DNA from: Dehalococcoidia bacterium
GTDB lineage: Bacteria > Chloroflexota > Dehalococcoidia > SpSt-223
Direction: 5' to 3'
Assembly: GCA_026003895.1 (NCBI GenBank)
Contig: BPIC01000003.1
Location: 425,148-489,147, forward strand
DNA: 64,000 nt
Position 1 is the stretch's first letter, and every line of letters starts with the position of its first letter. Positions 36,138 through 44,950 of this stretch are shown piece by piece. Below the pieces are notes generated by a model. The model saw only the letters and a list, made by a program, of their open reading frames with translations. It ran no database searches and was not told where the DNA came from. Made by a program: the position numbers and the translations under genes.

Positions 36138-36475
36138 GCGCCGAACCGGCCGAGTTGCGCTCCGCCAAGGAGATGGTAGTGCAGATGAAAGATCGTTTGT
36201 CCTGCATGCGGCCCGTTGTTGACGACGAGCCGATAGCCGGAGTCGGCGATCCCTTCCTGCCGGGCGATCGTGTTTGCAGCCTCGTGGATAGCGCCGAGGA
36301 GGGCGCTGTGCTCGGTGGTAAGGGCGCTCAACCCGCTCAGGTGCTCGCGCGGGACGATCAAGATGTGTACCGGCGCTTGGGGAGCGATATCGTGAAAGGC
36401 CACAACGTCGCTGTCCTGATAGGCTATTCGCGCCGGGATGCCGCCGGCGACGATCTTGCAGAAGAGACAGTCCAC
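36134..36475 (-). CDS. HIT-family (HINT-type) nucleotide hydrolase
   Basis: 113 residues with the full histidine triad: CLFCKIVAGGIPA at the N-terminus, VHILIVPREHLSG in the middle and HLHYHLLGG at the C-terminus. Such proteins hydrolyse AMP-amidates. GTG 36475 uses GGAGGGTAGG as ribosome site; this is the same DNA that encodes the C-terminal Gly-Gly of ThiS and its stop. It lies between thiE-thiS and the Nudix gene in the thiamine operon. Confidence 0.9.
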   Translation of the reverse strand: MDCLFCKIVAGGIPARIAYQDSDVVAFHDIAPQAPVHILIVPREHLSGLSALTTEHSALLGAIHEAANTIARQEGIADSGYRLVVNNGPHAGQTIFHLHYHLLGGAQLGRFGA

Positions 36476-36476
36476 C

Positions 36477-37280
36477 CTACCCTCCGCCGATCATCCGGAC
36501 GACCTCGATCGTCGCGCCGTCGGCAATCACCGTCGTGTCGAAGCAGTTGCGGTCGACGATCTCCCCCGACAGTTCGACCGCCACAATCCGCGGATCCACC
36601 TTCAGCGATTCGAGCAGCGCCGCGACGGTCATCCCAGCCGGGATTTCGCGCGGCTGGCCGTTCAACTGTACGCGAATCATGCCCGTTCCTCCAAAGGCGC
36701 GCACGATCTGAGCAGCCGCGGTGCGCCGGTCGGCAGCGCCAAGCACTGCCGAGATCACGGCGACGCCGTCCGCCCCGGCGGCGCGGACGGTGGCAGCGCG
36801 CTCGGCGGTGATGCCGCCGATGGCGATGATTGGCTTGGCGGTCGCCGCGCGGATGGCGTGGATCAGCGCGAGGCCGCTTCCGGCGCGGCCGGGATGGGAG
36901 CGGCTGGGAAAGATTGTCCCGACGACAAAGAAATCGGCCTCGTCGATCTCGCCAACGGCGTGGATCGAGCGGCCGACAAGCAGCGACGGCGCGATGCGCC
37001 GAACAGCGTCGACCGGCAGCCCATGCGCCGGGAGCTGAACTCCGTCGGCGCCAACAGCAAGCGCAATATCCACCCGCTCGTTGACGAAGAGGAGGACGCC
37101 CGCCGGCAACCGCGCCCGCAGTTCGCAGGCCAACTCGTACTGCCGGCGCGCCGGCAGGTCTGGCTCGCGCAGCTGCACTGCGGCGGCGCCTCCCTCGGCG
37201 GCTGCCACCAGCGCCTCCACGAGGGCATTCTCGCCGGTCAGCTGGCGGTCGGAGATCACAACGAGGCCGCCGAGAGTCAC
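36477..37280 (-). CDS. thiE: ThiE-ThiS fusion: thiamine phosphate synthase with sulfur-carrier tail
   Basis: 267 residues in one open frame. Residues 1-200 are Thi[10 protein letters not shown] at the start, [25 protein letters not shown] and [10 protein letters not shown]. It joins HMP-PP and thiazole phosphate to TMP. Residues 201-267 are ThiS, a ubiquitin-like carrier ([16 protein letters not shown]) ending in VRMIGGG with the C-terminal Gly-Gly that accepts sulfur. An internal ribosome site before Met201 would also allow free ThiS. GTG 37280 overlaps the thiG stop. Confidence 0.88.
   Translation of the reverse strand: MTLGGLVVISDRQLTGENALVEALVAAAEGGAAAVQLREPDLPARRQYELACELRARLPAGVLLFVNERVDIALAVGADGVQLPAHGLPVDAVRRIAPSLLVGRSIHAVGEIDEADFFVVGTIFPSRSHPGRAGSGLALIHAIRAATAKPIIAIGGITAERAATVRAAGADGVAVISAVLGAADRRTAAAQIVRAFGGTGMIRVQLNGQPREIPAGMTVAALLESLKVDPRIVAVELSGEIVDRNCFDTTVIADGATIEVVRMIGGG
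36687..36692 (-). promoter_or_regulatory. thiS: Internal ribosome binding site before the ThiS domain
   Basis: GGAGGA lies six bases before an in-frame ATG (36680-36678) that is exactly the first residue of the ThiS domain. Initiation here would yield a free 67-residue ThiS in addition to the fusion. No stop codon separates the two parts. Confidence 0.6.
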
Positions 37281-38050
37281 CGAACGACGCCCTCCAGCGG
37301 GCTGCTCGCGGTGGCATAGGGGCGCTTGGGGATGCGCCCGGCGCGATAGGCGAGGCGACCGGCCTCGACGCCACGTTTGAAGCCTTCGGCCATCAGGGCC
37401 GGGTTGGCGGCTTGAGCGATGGCGGTGTTGACGAGGACGGCGCTGGCGCCGATCTCCATCGCGAGCGCAGCATCGGAGGGCGCGCCGAGGCCGGCGTCGA
37501 CAACCACCGGAACCGTCGCCTGCTCAATGATGATCTTGATCTGTTCGAAGTTGACCATCCCCTGGCCGGAGCCGATCGGCGAGGCGAGCGGCATGACGGT
37601 GGCGCACCCGATCTCTTCCAGCCGGCGGGCGAGCACCGGGTCGTCGTTGATGTAGGGAAGGACGGCGAAGCCTTCTTCGATCAGGAGCCGCGCCGCTTCG
37701 AGCGTCCCGATCGGGTCGGGCAGCAGATACTTCGCATCGGGGATGACTTCGAGCTTGATCCAGTCCGGCAGCCCGAGGGCGCGCGCGAGGCGGGCGATGC
37801 GCAGCGCCTCCTCAGGGGTCGCACAGCCCGCAGTGTTCGGCAGGATGGTGTAGCGCGACCAGTCCACATAATCGAGCAGGGTTTTCTCGCCGGGCGTATC
37901 GAGCGGCAGGCGGCGGATGGCAACGGTGACGATCTCCGTGCCAGAGGCGGCGAGGGCGGCGTTCATCTCCTCGGGCGTCCGATATTTGCCGGTGCCGAGC
38001 ATCAGCCGGGAGTGGAAGGTCCGGCCAGCGATGTGCAGGGGGTCGGTCAT
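37277..38050 (-). CDS. thiG: Thiazole synthase
   Basis: 257 residues, full-length Thi[19 protein letters not shown] is the N-terminal signature. The family lysine is expected in [16 protein letters not shown], and [17 protein letters not shown] and [20 protein letters not shown] complete the phosphate-binding barrel. It builds the thiazole ring from ThiS thiocarboxylate, DXP and dehydroglycine. ATG 38050 follows GGAGGAGCGCC. It is first in the operon and preceded by the TPP riboswitch. thiF, thiH/thiO and thiC are not in the window. Confidence 0.95.
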   Translation of the reverse strand: MTDPLHIAGRTFHSRLMLGTGKYRTPEEMNAALAASGTEIVTVAIRRLPLDTPGEKTLLDYVDWSRYTILPNTAGCATPEEALRIARLARALGLPDWIKLEVIPDAKYLLPDPIGTLEAARLLIEEGFAVLPYINDDPVLARRLEEIGCATVMPLASPIGSGQGMVNFEQIKIIIEQATVPVVVDAGLGAPSDAALAMEIGASAVLVNTAIAQAANPALMAEGFKRGVEAGRLAYRAGRIPKRPYATASSPLEGVVR

Positions 38051-38079
38051 GGCGCTCCTCCGGTGCGCGGGAATGAGAA

Positions 38080-38108
38080 ACGCCGCATCCGAATGGCCGG
38101 CGCGGCGT
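38080..38108 (-). terminator. Terminator-like hairpin of the TPP riboswitch
   Basis: On the minus strand ACGCCGC and GCGGCGT form a 7-bp GC-rich stem with a 15-base loop, followed by TTTCTC, between the aptamer and thiG. This suits riboswitch-controlled transcription termination. Confidence 0.6.
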
Positions 38109-38111
38109 CTG

Positions 38112-38215
38112 CTTTCCCACGCATTCCCTCCGCCGGCACGACCCGGATCAGGTGTCTCGGGGTCATCGGCGGCTGCTGCCGATTTCTCAGCCCGACTCCC
38201 GGGCTCCCCCAGCGC
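38112..38215 (-). promoter_or_regulatory. TPP riboswitch (THI box)
   Basis: The minus strand carries the THI-box landmarks in order: GGGGGAGCCC, GGGCTGAGAAA, then GACCCCGAGACACCTGATCC and GGGTCGTGCCGGCGGAGGGA. These are the pyrimidine- and pyrophosphate-sensing halves of the aptamer. It would repress thiG-thiE/thiS-HIT-Nudix when TPP is abundant. Confidence 0.93.
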
Positions 38216-38338
38216 GCACGTCTTCACTTGCTTCACAATCGTACCATACAACGAGTCGGGGCGCGCCCGGGGCGCCCCGCTCGCAGTCGGTCTTCATCCT
38301 CGGCTGAGCCCGCTGCATTCTTGCCAATGGGGACGGCC

Positions 38339-38860
38339 ATGCACCGTCGGGCAATCCTTCTCGTCCTTGTCAGCCTGTTGATGACGCCCGCGATCGCGCG
38401 GGCGGAGGGGCCGGCTATCGACCTCGTTCAGGCAGTGGGCGACCCGTACCAAGGGGCGCTCACCCGTCTTGGCGACGTCCTCCGAGCGGTCTTTGGCTCG
38501 CCAGCGGAGCGTTCAATGGAACCGCCGATCACGGGGACGGTTTGGAAGTGGCAGGTCACCCAATTCTCGGATGACCGCCGAATCGCTGTGCCGGCACCCG
38601 AGCGTTACACGATCCAATTCGGGGAGGATGGCCGTCTCTCGGTGCGCGCCGATTGCAACCTCGGCGTAGGCGCGTACCGGCGGGAGGGAGGTCGGATCGA
38701 CATTGGGCCGCTGGCGCTCACCCGCGCTGCCTGTCCAGCAGATTCGCTCGATGGACCGTTTCTGGCCCAACTCGAGCGAGTGACTGGCGTCACCCGCGAC
38801 GGCGACCAGCTCGTGCTGCTGCTGTCCTTCGACAGCGGGGCGATGATCTTCGTTCCGTAG
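38339..38860 (+). CDS. Secreted META/HslJ-domain protein
   Basis: 173 residues. A signal peptide (RAILLVLVSLLMTPAIARA) precedes a linker and a META domain: ITGTVWKWQVTQFSDDRR, YTIQFGEDGRLSVRADCN and GPLALTRAACP with the two conserved cysteines, ending in LVLLLSFDSGAMIFVP. HslJ-type domains occur in heat-shock or surface proteins of unclear function. ATG 38339 is preferred to 38327 because it directly begins the signal peptide and has GGGGA upstream. Confidence 0.75.
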   Translation: MHRRAILLVLVSLLMTPAIARAEGPAIDLVQAVGDPYQGALTRLGDVLRAVFGSPAERSMEPPITGTVWKWQVTQFSDDRRIAVPAPERYTIQFGEDGRLSVRADCNLGVGAYRREGGRIDIGPLALTRAACPADSLDGPFLAQLERVTGVTRDGDQLVLLLSFDSGAMIFVP

Positions 38861-38946
38861 GGCGCTCGCGTGCCCGCTCCCCGACGAGGGAGAGAGGAAG
38901 CCGCGTCGCGAGCGGGGCGTGGGCCAGCGCGATGGTGGGAGTCGGC

Positions 38947-39408
38947 TTACGGCTCGGCTTCTTGCAGTTCGCGCTCGAGGCGGGCGGCGTACTCGGGATC
39001 GATGGGCGAGGCGTCGGCGGGCGCCGGATCGGCGGCGGGCGCAGCGCGCCGGCTCAGTCGACGGATCGCGACGGTGACGATGCCACCGCCGATCACGAGG
39101 CCGACCGCTGGCATGATCCACGCCGTCAGGCTCGGGCCTTCCTTCGGCGGCGCGACGAGGATCGATTCGCCGTAGCGCTCGACGAAGTAGGCCGTGATCT
39201 GTTCGGGCGATTCGCCGGCGGCCAGCTTCTGACGGATGAGGTCCTTCATCTGGTTGGCGATCGCGGTGTCGGATTCTTCAAGCGAGGTGTCGCAGATCGG
39301 GCATTTCAGTGTCCGGTAGAGCGTGAAGGCATCCCGCGTCGGGTCTTGGGCAAAGGCCGGCAGTGCGGTCAGCAGAGTGAGCAGCAGCGCCAGCGACAGA
39401 CGGATCAT
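38947..39408 (-). CDS. ccmH: Cytochrome c maturation protein CcmH
   Basis: 153 residues. A signal peptide (LALLLTLLTALPAFA) precedes the thiol-disulfide motif LKCPICDTSLEESD (family form LRCxxC), then helices and a C-terminal anchor (IMPAVGLVIGGGIVTVAI). CcmH helps reduce apocytochrome CxxCH cysteines on the outer side of the membrane. ATG 39408 lies five bases from the ccdA stop, so it is the last gene of a tlpA-ccdA-ccmH operon. No heme lyase gene is present here. Confidence 0.9.
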   Translation of the reverse strand: MIRLSLALLLTLLTALPAFAQDPTRDAFTLYRTLKCPICDTSLEESDTAIANQMKDLIRQKLAAGESPEQITAYFVERYGESILVAPPKEGPSLTAWIMPAVGLVIGGGIVTVAIRRLSRRAAPAADPAPADASPIDPEYAARLERELQEAEP

Positions 39409-39412
39409 CGAT

Positions 39413-40141
39413 CTACCCCAGGGTAGGCGCTGGCCAGAAGGCGGCGAGCCGCCCGGCGAGCAGCGAGACAACATAGAACCGGTCTGTGAGGAAGAGCACG
39501 CCGACGCCGACCAGCGTCAGGCCGGAAACCACGCTGAGCGGCCCGCTGAGCCGGCGCACCGCGCGCCAAGCGCCGAGCATCCGGCTCAATCCAATCCCGA
39601 CGGCCACAAACGGCACGCCCAGCCCGAGCGAGTAGGCGAGCAGCAGCAGTCCGGCGTGGCCGACCGTCTCGCGTGTGCCGGCGTAGAACAAGATCGACGC
39701 GAGAATCGGCCCGATGCAGGGCGTCCAGCCGAAGCCAAAGGCCATCCCCAGCATGACCGGGCCGGCAGGGCCAAGCGCCTCGCGCGGCAGGTGAAAGCGC
39801 CGATCGGTTTGCAGCACCCGTGGCCCAACGCCGATCAGCACGAGCCCCATCACAATCATAACGACGCCGCTCGCGCGGTAGAGCGCCGGTCGCAGGCCGT
39901 CCATCGCTGCGCCGACCAGCCCGGCTGACATGCCGAGGGCGACAAAAACGAACGTAAAGCCGAGGACGAACAGCAGCGTCGTCCTGAGCACGCGCGTTGT
40001 CGACGCCGGCCGGTCGAGCGATGACCCGGAGACATAGGCAAGATAGCCGGGTACAAGCGGGGCGACGCAGGGCGAGAGGAAGGAGACCAGCCCGGCGAGG
40101 AACGCGACAGTCCAACTGACCTGCGGGACGATCTCGGTCAC
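39413..40141 (-). CDS. ccdA: Cytochrome c biogenesis membrane protein CcdA
   Basis: 242 residues with six membrane helices. The redox cysteines are in SFLSPCVAPLVPGYLAY and FGFGWTPCIGPILASI. It passes electrons from cytoplasmic thioredoxin to outward-facing thiol proteins such as the TlpA-like protein encoded just upstream. GTG 40141 overlaps that gene's stop (GTGA). Length and motif spacing match the short CcdA form. Confidence 0.93.
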   Translation of the reverse strand: MTEIVPQVSWTVAFLAGLVSFLSPCVAPLVPGYLAYVSGSSLDRPASTTRVLRTTLLFVLGFTFVFVALGMSAGLVGAAMDGLRPALYRASGVVMIVMGLVLIGVGPRVLQTDRRFHLPREALGPAGPVMLGMAFGFGWTPCIGPILASILFYAGTRETVGHAGLLLLAYSLGLGVPFVAVGIGLSRMLGAWRAVRRLSGPLSVVSGLTLVGVGVLFLTDRFYVVSLLAGRLAAFWPAPTLG

Positions 40142-40719
40142 TTCGTCAGCTCGTCCAAGAAGAGCGCGATCTGCCGGTCGTTCAGCGGGCCGACCCACTT
40201 GCGGACGAGCGTGCCATTCCGGTCGATGAAGAACGACTCGGGCACGCCGCCGACTCCGTAATCGATCGCGATCGTGCCGGTCGGGTCGATGCCGTTGCGG
40301 TAGGTGATGCCATGCCGCTGAAGAAAGGCTCGGGCATCCTGTTCGTTATCCCAGACGTCGATGCCAACGAGCACGAGTCCTTTGGGACCATACTGTTGAG
40401 CGGCGCGCTCCAGCACCGGCGCCTCTTCGATGCACGGGCCACACCACGATGCCCAGAAGTTGACCAGCACCGGCTTGCCGCGCAATTCGTCGAGCGAGAG
40501 GGTGGAGCCGTCGAAGAGACGGAGCGTGAACGCCCGGGCCGGCCGCGGCTCGATCGCGATATTGCCGCTCGGCTTGCCGGCAACCAGCAGCCCATAGCCG
40601 AGCAGACCGAGCAGCGCCAGCGCAACAGCGACCACAAAGCCGACTCCCAGCAACCGCCCGATGGTCCAGGTCGGCGTTGGAGGATCGAGCGACGCCGGTC
40701 GGTCGAGGGTGGCGGTCAC
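40138..40719 (-). CDS. Membrane-anchored thioredoxin-like protein (TlpA/ResA/CcmG)
   Basis: 193 residues. One N-terminal helix ([19 protein letters not shown]) anchors a thioredoxin fold outside the membrane, with active site [12 protein letters not shown] near residue 95 and the cis-Pro region [10 protein letters not shown]. It would keep apocytochrome thiols reduced, fed by CcdA encoded next. It is first in the operon. ResA, CcmG and TlpA cannot be separated from sequence alone. Confidence 0.9.
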   Translation of the reverse strand: MTATLDRPASLDPPTPTWTIGRLLGVGFVVAVALALLGLLGYGLLVAGKPSGNIAIEPRPARAFTLRLFDGSTLSLDELRGKPVLVNFWASWCGPCIEEAPVLERAAQQYGPKGLVLVGIDVWDNEQDARAFLQRHGITYRNGIDPTGTIAIDYGVGGVPESFFIDRNGTLVRKWVGPLNDRQIALFLDELTK

Positions 40720-40843
40720 GGTACGGCCTTTCGCAACGTCGTTGAGACGTCCCGCTCGATTCTAGCCGAGATCGCCCACCCTGATCCGCCGGGCCGGCGC
40801 CACGGACGCAGGGCTTGCGCCGGAGGGCGGCGGCATGGTCTGC

Positions 40844-41437
40844 TCAGGGTGGGAGCACAAGCGTGTCGCTGGTCACCACGTCCCCGAGAGCGCCCAGCAG
40901 CCGCAATGCGTTGCGATGCAGCTCGTCCGAGGCGGCGGCGCAACAGTCTTCGAGCACAACAACGCCGTAGCCACGGTCGACCGCCTCCCGCGCTGTGCTC
41001 TCGACCACACCGTTCGTTGCGAAGCCGGCGAGCACCAGCGTCTCGATGCGATGCAGCCGCAGCAGCGCGTCGAGATCGGTTCCCCCGAAAGCGCTCATGC
41101 CGCGTCCCGCAACGACGACTTCGCCGGGCCGCGGGGCGGTTCGCTCGTGAAATGCCGCTCCCCAGCTCCCCTCGACCAGGGCGCCGCGCGCGGCAATGGC
41201 CGCGAAGAGCGGTGCGCGCCGGTTCAGGTCCGGGTAGCCGGGCCGATACGCGACTGCTCCGTGCACGACGAGCAGGCCTCGCGCCCGGGCGGCATTCAAC
41301 GCCCGGGCGGTGGCATCGAGGAGGGCATCGAGCGTTGGCCGGATGGCGGCCCGTTCTGCGCCGAACGCGCCGGCTGGATGGACAATGTCGTTCTGAAGAT
41401 GCAGGGCAAGGAACGCCAGCGAGGGCGAACCGGTCAT
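40844..41437 (-). CDS. Isochorismatase-fold protein lacking Lys and Cys of the catalytic triad
   Basis: 197 residues. FLALHLQNDIVHPAG holds the family Asp17. The Lys motif normally V-x-K-x-R-x-SAF reads VVAGRGMSAFGGTDLD, with Gly111 at the lysine position. The cysteine motif normally TN-V-C-VEST reads TNGVVESTAREAVDRGY, with Val144 in place of Cys. The fold is clear, but cysteine-hydrolase chemistry is not expected. ATG 41437 is chosen over 41473 because it begins the family core. It diverges from the double hydrolase at 41472. Confidence 0.8.
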   Translation of the reverse strand: MTGSPSLAFLALHLQNDIVHPAGAFGAERAAIRPTLDALLDATARALNAARARGLLVVHGAVAYRPGYPDLNRRAPLFAAIAARGALVEGSWGAAFHERTAPRPGEVVVAGRGMSAFGGTDLDALLRLHRIETLVLAGFATNGVVESTAREAVDRGYGVVVLEDCCAAASDELHRNALRLLGALGDVVTSDTLVLPP

Positions 41438-41471
41438 CGGGCTATACTCCGCGCGAGCTTGGGGGAGCGCC

Positions 41472-43169
41472 ATGACGATCGAGCGGCATTATCTCTATGT
41501 TGGCGACCGCCGCGTCCACTACCGCCGCGCCGGTGACGGGCCGCCGCTCGTGATGCTCCACGCGGCGCCGAACAGCTCCTTCGTCCTCGAACCGCTGATC
41601 GATCAGCTGGCGGCGGTGCGCACGGTACTTGCGCCGGACGCGCCTGGCTACGGCGAGAGTGCGCCCCTGCCGCTCCGCCGGCCAACGATCCACGACTACG
41701 CGCTCGCTCTTGGTGAGGTGTTGGACGCGCTTGGCCTCGAGCGCGTCGACCTATACGGGTCGCACACGGGCGCGAAGACGGCGGTCGCCTTCGCGCTGGT
41801 GCGCCCCGACCGAGTGCGCAAGCTGGTGCTCGAAGGCTACGGGCTGTACACCCCGGAGGAGCGCGACGACCTCATCGCCCACTTCTGTCCGCCCATCGAG
41901 CCGGACTGGGCAGGCAGCCACCTCGTGCGCGTTTGGGCGATGCGGCGCGACATGTTCATCTTTTGGCCGTGGTACCGGCGTATTCCAGAGGCGCGGTTGC
42001 CGATCGACCTGCCGCCGCCGGAGCGGCTGCATGCCCTCGTTGTCGATTTCCTCCGGGGCGGGACCTTCCCTTGGCTCGGCCACCTCGCGTCGTTCCGCTA
42101 CGATGGCCTCGCGGCGATCAGCCGCGTTTCCGTGCCGACCCTGCTGATCGCAGGAGAGGGCGACCCGCTCCGCTCGCACCTCGAACGGCTGACGGCCAGC
42201 GGCACGCTCCATATCGAGTCGCCGCCGGCTGGGATGCACGACGCTGCAGCGATCGCTTCGCGGATTGTCGCCTTTCTGGCTGGAGATGGCCTGCCGCCTG
42301 CCCCTCCTCCGCCGCCGGTGGTGACGAGCCGTCCTGGCGTCGTGCGCCGCCGCTATCTGCCGAGCCGGCTCGGTCCCATTCTGGCGCGGTTCAGCGGCGT
42401 TCCCAACGGCCGCCGGCCCCTCGTCCTCTTTCAGAGCTCTCCGGCGTCCAGTGAGCCGCTCGAGCCCTTGCTAGCCGAGATGGCGGCCGACCGATTCGTG
42501 GTCGCCTTTGACACGCCAGGCAATGGCGATTCCGCTCCCTTTCCCGGTGAGCCGACGATCGATGACCTGACGGCGATTCTCGGCGACGCCATCGACGCGC
42601 TCGGGATCGGTGAGTACGACGCCTACGGATATCACACCGGCGCTCTGATCGGCATCCAGTCGGCGCTCGACCGGCCGAATCGGGTGCGGCATGTCATCGT
42701 GGATGGCATCCCGCTGTATTCGCCCGAGGTGGCGGCGGAATTGCTGGAGCACTACGCGCCGCCGATGAGGATCGACCCGCACGGCGGCCACTTGGTGTGG
42801 GCGTGGAACTTCCGGCGTGACATGGGACTGTGGTCGCCATGGTACCGACGCAGGCGGCGAGCGGCGCGGCGGCGCGACCCCTACCCCGATGCCGAGGAAC
42901 AGCATGCCGGCGCGGTTGATTTCCTCAAGGCAGCGACCACCTATCACGTCAACTATTGGGCAGCGTTCCGCTATCCGACCGCCGAGCGGCTCACTCGGCT
43001 AGAGACGCCCGCCTTGATGACGACAAAACGGGGCGATTCGCTTGCCGGCGGGGTGCCAGAGGCTGCGCGGCTGGCGCCTCGTGCCGAGGCGATTGGTCAT
43101 GCAGGGTTCGGGTCGCCCGAGGCGCTCGCCGAGACAGCAGCGCTCTTTCGCCAGTTTCTCGACCGGTGA
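41472..43169 (+). CDS. Double alpha/beta-hydrolase-fold protein, both nucleophiles replaced
   Basis: 565 residues made of two hydrolase domains (about 1-270 and 290-565) joined by a Pro-rich linker. The domain 1 elbow is LYGSHTGAKT with His98 where Ser belongs; the domain 2 elbow is AYGYHTGALI with His388. Each half has a cap signature, GSHLVRVWAMRRD..WPWYRR at 148-170 and GGHLVWAWNFRRD..SPWYRR at 438-460. The gene at 57108-58694 has the same architecture and opening (RHYLYVG). Function unknown; a binding or non-serine chemistry is possible. ATG 41472 follows GGGGGAG. Confidence 0.82.
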   Translation: MTIERHYLYVGDRRVHYRRAGDGPPLVMLHAAPNSSFVLEPLIDQLAAVRTVLAPDAPGYGESAPLPLRRPTIHDYALALGEVLDALGLERVDLYGSHTGAKTAVAFALVRPDRVRKLVLEGYGLYTPEERDDLIAHFCPPIEPDWAGSHLVRVWAMRRDMFIFWPWYRRIPEARLPIDLPPPERLHALVVDFLRGGTFPWLGHLASFRYDGLAAISRVSVPTLLIAGEGDPLRSHLERLTASGTLHIESPPAGMHDAAAIASRIVAFLAGDGLPPAPPPPPVVTSRPGVVRRRYLPSRLGPILARFSGVPNGRRPLVLFQSSPASSEPLEPLLAEMAADRFVVAFDTPGNGDSAPFPGEPTIDDLTAILGDAIDALGIGEYDAYGYHTGALIGIQSALDRPNRVRHVIVDGIPLYSPEVAAELLEHYAPPMRIDPHGGHLVWAWNFRRDMGLWSPWYRRRRRAARRRDPYPDAEEQHAGAVDFLKAATTYHVNYWAAFRYPTAERLTRLETPALMTTKRGDSLAGGVPEAARLAPRAEAIGHAGFGSPEALAETAALFRQFLDR

Positions 43170-43215
43170 GGGCCGCTTCCGGCGCATCAGCGATCTCCGA
43201 TATAAAAAGTTCTGG

Positions 43216-43239
43216 TTGCACGTGCAATCCTGCTACACT
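43216..43239 (+). promoter_or_regulatory. Palindrome and extended -10 before the binding-protein gene
   Basis: TTGCACGTGCAA (43216-43227) is a perfect 12-base palindrome directly upstream of TGCTACACT, an extended -10 (TGnTACACT). The -35 region is weak, so the palindrome may be an activator or repressor site. The start codon follows about 50 bases on. Confidence 0.5.
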
Positions 43240-43291
43240 GTCTGCAATGTCAGGACGTCGACCGGCAGAGCCCGGCGATGGAGGGAAACGA

Positions 43292-44863
43292 ATGCGGTCG
43301 CTGATGTCGATCATGATCGTGGCAGCTGTGCTGGGTGCAGCCTGCTCGCCCGCCGCGCCTGCGCCACAGCCGACGACCACCACCGGCGGGCAGGCTCAGC
43401 CAGCGCCGCAACGGGCCGCCGAGCAGATCCTTCGCATCGGCGCGCCGGCACTCACCACACTTGGCCCAGAATCGGTGCTCGTCAACTTCAACACCATCCA
43501 GTTCGACTCGCTTCTCACCTTCGGCAAGGATTTCGTCATCCAGCCTGGCGTCGCCGAAAAATGGGATCTGCTCCCCGATGGCCAGACGTGGCGCTTTACG
43601 CTGCGCAAGGATCTGACGTTCGGCAACGGCGAGAAGCTGACCGCTGACGACGTGGTTTTCACCTTCGAAATGCTGCTCCAGCCCGCGCCGACGAACACCG
43701 TCGGCCGCCAGTTGCTCTTTACGACGGGCGCGAAGAAGGTCGACGACTACACTGTCGATGTGACGACCAAGCAGCGCGACTATTCGCTGCTCTATGTCTC
43801 CCCGAACGTGTTCATCGTCTCGAAAAAAGCGGTCGATGCCGTCGGCGGCTACCGCGAGTTCATTGCGAACCCCAAGGGCGGTGGCTCCGGGCCGTTCGAG
43901 TACATTGAAGGAAAGACGACCGACACCGTCATCTACCGAGTGCGGAGCACCCCGCATCCCTATCGGAAGCCGAACGCGACGGAGATCCGCTGGCGAGTCA
44001 TTCCCGACCCGAGCCAGCGCATCAATGGCATGCGCACCAACGAGATCGACATCGCCCTTGGGGTCACCAGCCCGGACCTTGTCGACGCCGCCAAGCGCGA
44101 AGGGATGAACGTCTTGGCGGAGACGGACAGCTACCTGAACATCCTGTTCAACAAGCGCGAAGCCGAGCAGACGGCGCTGCGCGACATCCGGGTCCGCCGG
44201 GCGTTGAACTACGCCGTGGACAAGGAAGCGATCGCCAGGACGATCTACCGCGGCTTCGGCGTGCCGATCGGTCAGCTCGGGGCGCCGACCTCGCCGATGT
44301 ACAACAAGAACATTCCGCCCTACCCGTTCGACCCGAACCGGGCGAAGCAGCTCCTCGCTGAGGCCGGCTATCCGAACGGCATCACGCTCCAAGGCATCCA
44401 GTTCTCGAATGCCGACCCGGTCGGGGTCTCGGTGATGCAGGCGGTCCATTCCGCTCACCGCGACGTCGGGATCAATTACCAGTTGCACCCGCTCGAGAAT
44501 TCGCAGTACGTGCAGGTGGCGCTCGGTCTCGCGCCGCGGATGGAACTGATCTCCGCTGGCGGAAGCAATCCGAATGGGATCTTCTCCTTCAGTTGGCAGT
44601 TCCTGAAGTGCGACCAGCCGCCGCAGATCGTTCTCTGGTGCGTGCAGGCGATGGACGATCTGCTGTCGCGGGCCTACGCCGAGCCGGACACCAACCGCCG
44701 CTGGACAATCTTGCAGGAAGCGATGAAGGCGTGGGCCGACGACGTGCCAATGGTCTTCCTCGTCGGCACCGCCACCTTCGTGATCACCTCGGCGAAGACC
44801 CAAGGGTTGGTGCGTACCACCCCGTCCTACTGGAATTACGACTCGGCGTACAAGATCCAGTAG
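43292..44863 (+). CDS. ABC transporter substrate-binding lipoprotein, family 5 (peptide/nickel type)
   Basis: 523 residues. The signal ends in the lipobox VLGAACSP. A Pro/Thr/Gln-rich tether leads to a family 5 domain: GVAEKWDLLPDGQTWRFTLR near residue 90, LTADDVVFTFEML, and VRRALNYAVDKEAI further on. Such proteins feed di- or oligopeptides, metals or other solutes to DppBCDF-type transporters. No permease or ATPase gene is adjacent, so its partner is elsewhere. ATG 43292 follows GGAGGGAAACGA. Confidence 0.9.
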   Translation: MRSLMSIMIVAAVLGAACSPAAPAPQPTTTTGGQAQPAPQRAAEQILRIGAPALTTLGPESVLVNFNTIQFDSLLTFGKDFVIQPGVAEKWDLLPDGQTWRFTLRKDLTFGNGEKLTADDVVFTFEMLLQPAPTNTVGRQLLFTTGAKKVDDYTVDVTTKQRDYSLLYVSPNVFIVSKKAVDAVGGYREFIANPKGGGSGPFEYIEGKTTDTVIYRVRSTPHPYRKPNATEIRWRVIPDPSQRINGMRTNEIDIALGVTSPDLVDAAKREGMNVLAETDSYLNILFNKREAEQTALRDIRVRRALNYAVDKEAIARTIYRGFGVPIGQLGAPTSPMYNKNIPPYPFDPNRAKQLLAEAGYPNGITLQGIQFSNADPVGVSVMQAVHSAHRDVGINYQLHPLENSQYVQVALGLAPRMELISAGGSNPNGIFSFSWQFLKCDQPPQIVLWCVQAMDDLLSRAYAEPDTNRRWTILQEAMKAWADDVPMVFLVGTATFVITSAKTQGLVRTTPSYWNYDSAYKIQ

Positions 44864-44884
44864 CACCGCGCGACGCGTGCCACA

Positions 44885-44917
44885 CGAGGGATGGAGGCGC
44901 AGCGTCCCCATCCCTCG
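44885..44917 (+). terminator. Hairpin after the binding-protein gene
   Basis: CGAGGGATGG and CCATCCCTCG form a perfect 10-bp stem with a 13-base loop shortly after the stop at 44863. The following sequence has only a short T-run. Confidence 0.6.
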
Positions 44918-44950
44918 CCCGCTTTAGCACGAGAGGCGCACGTCGCCATT

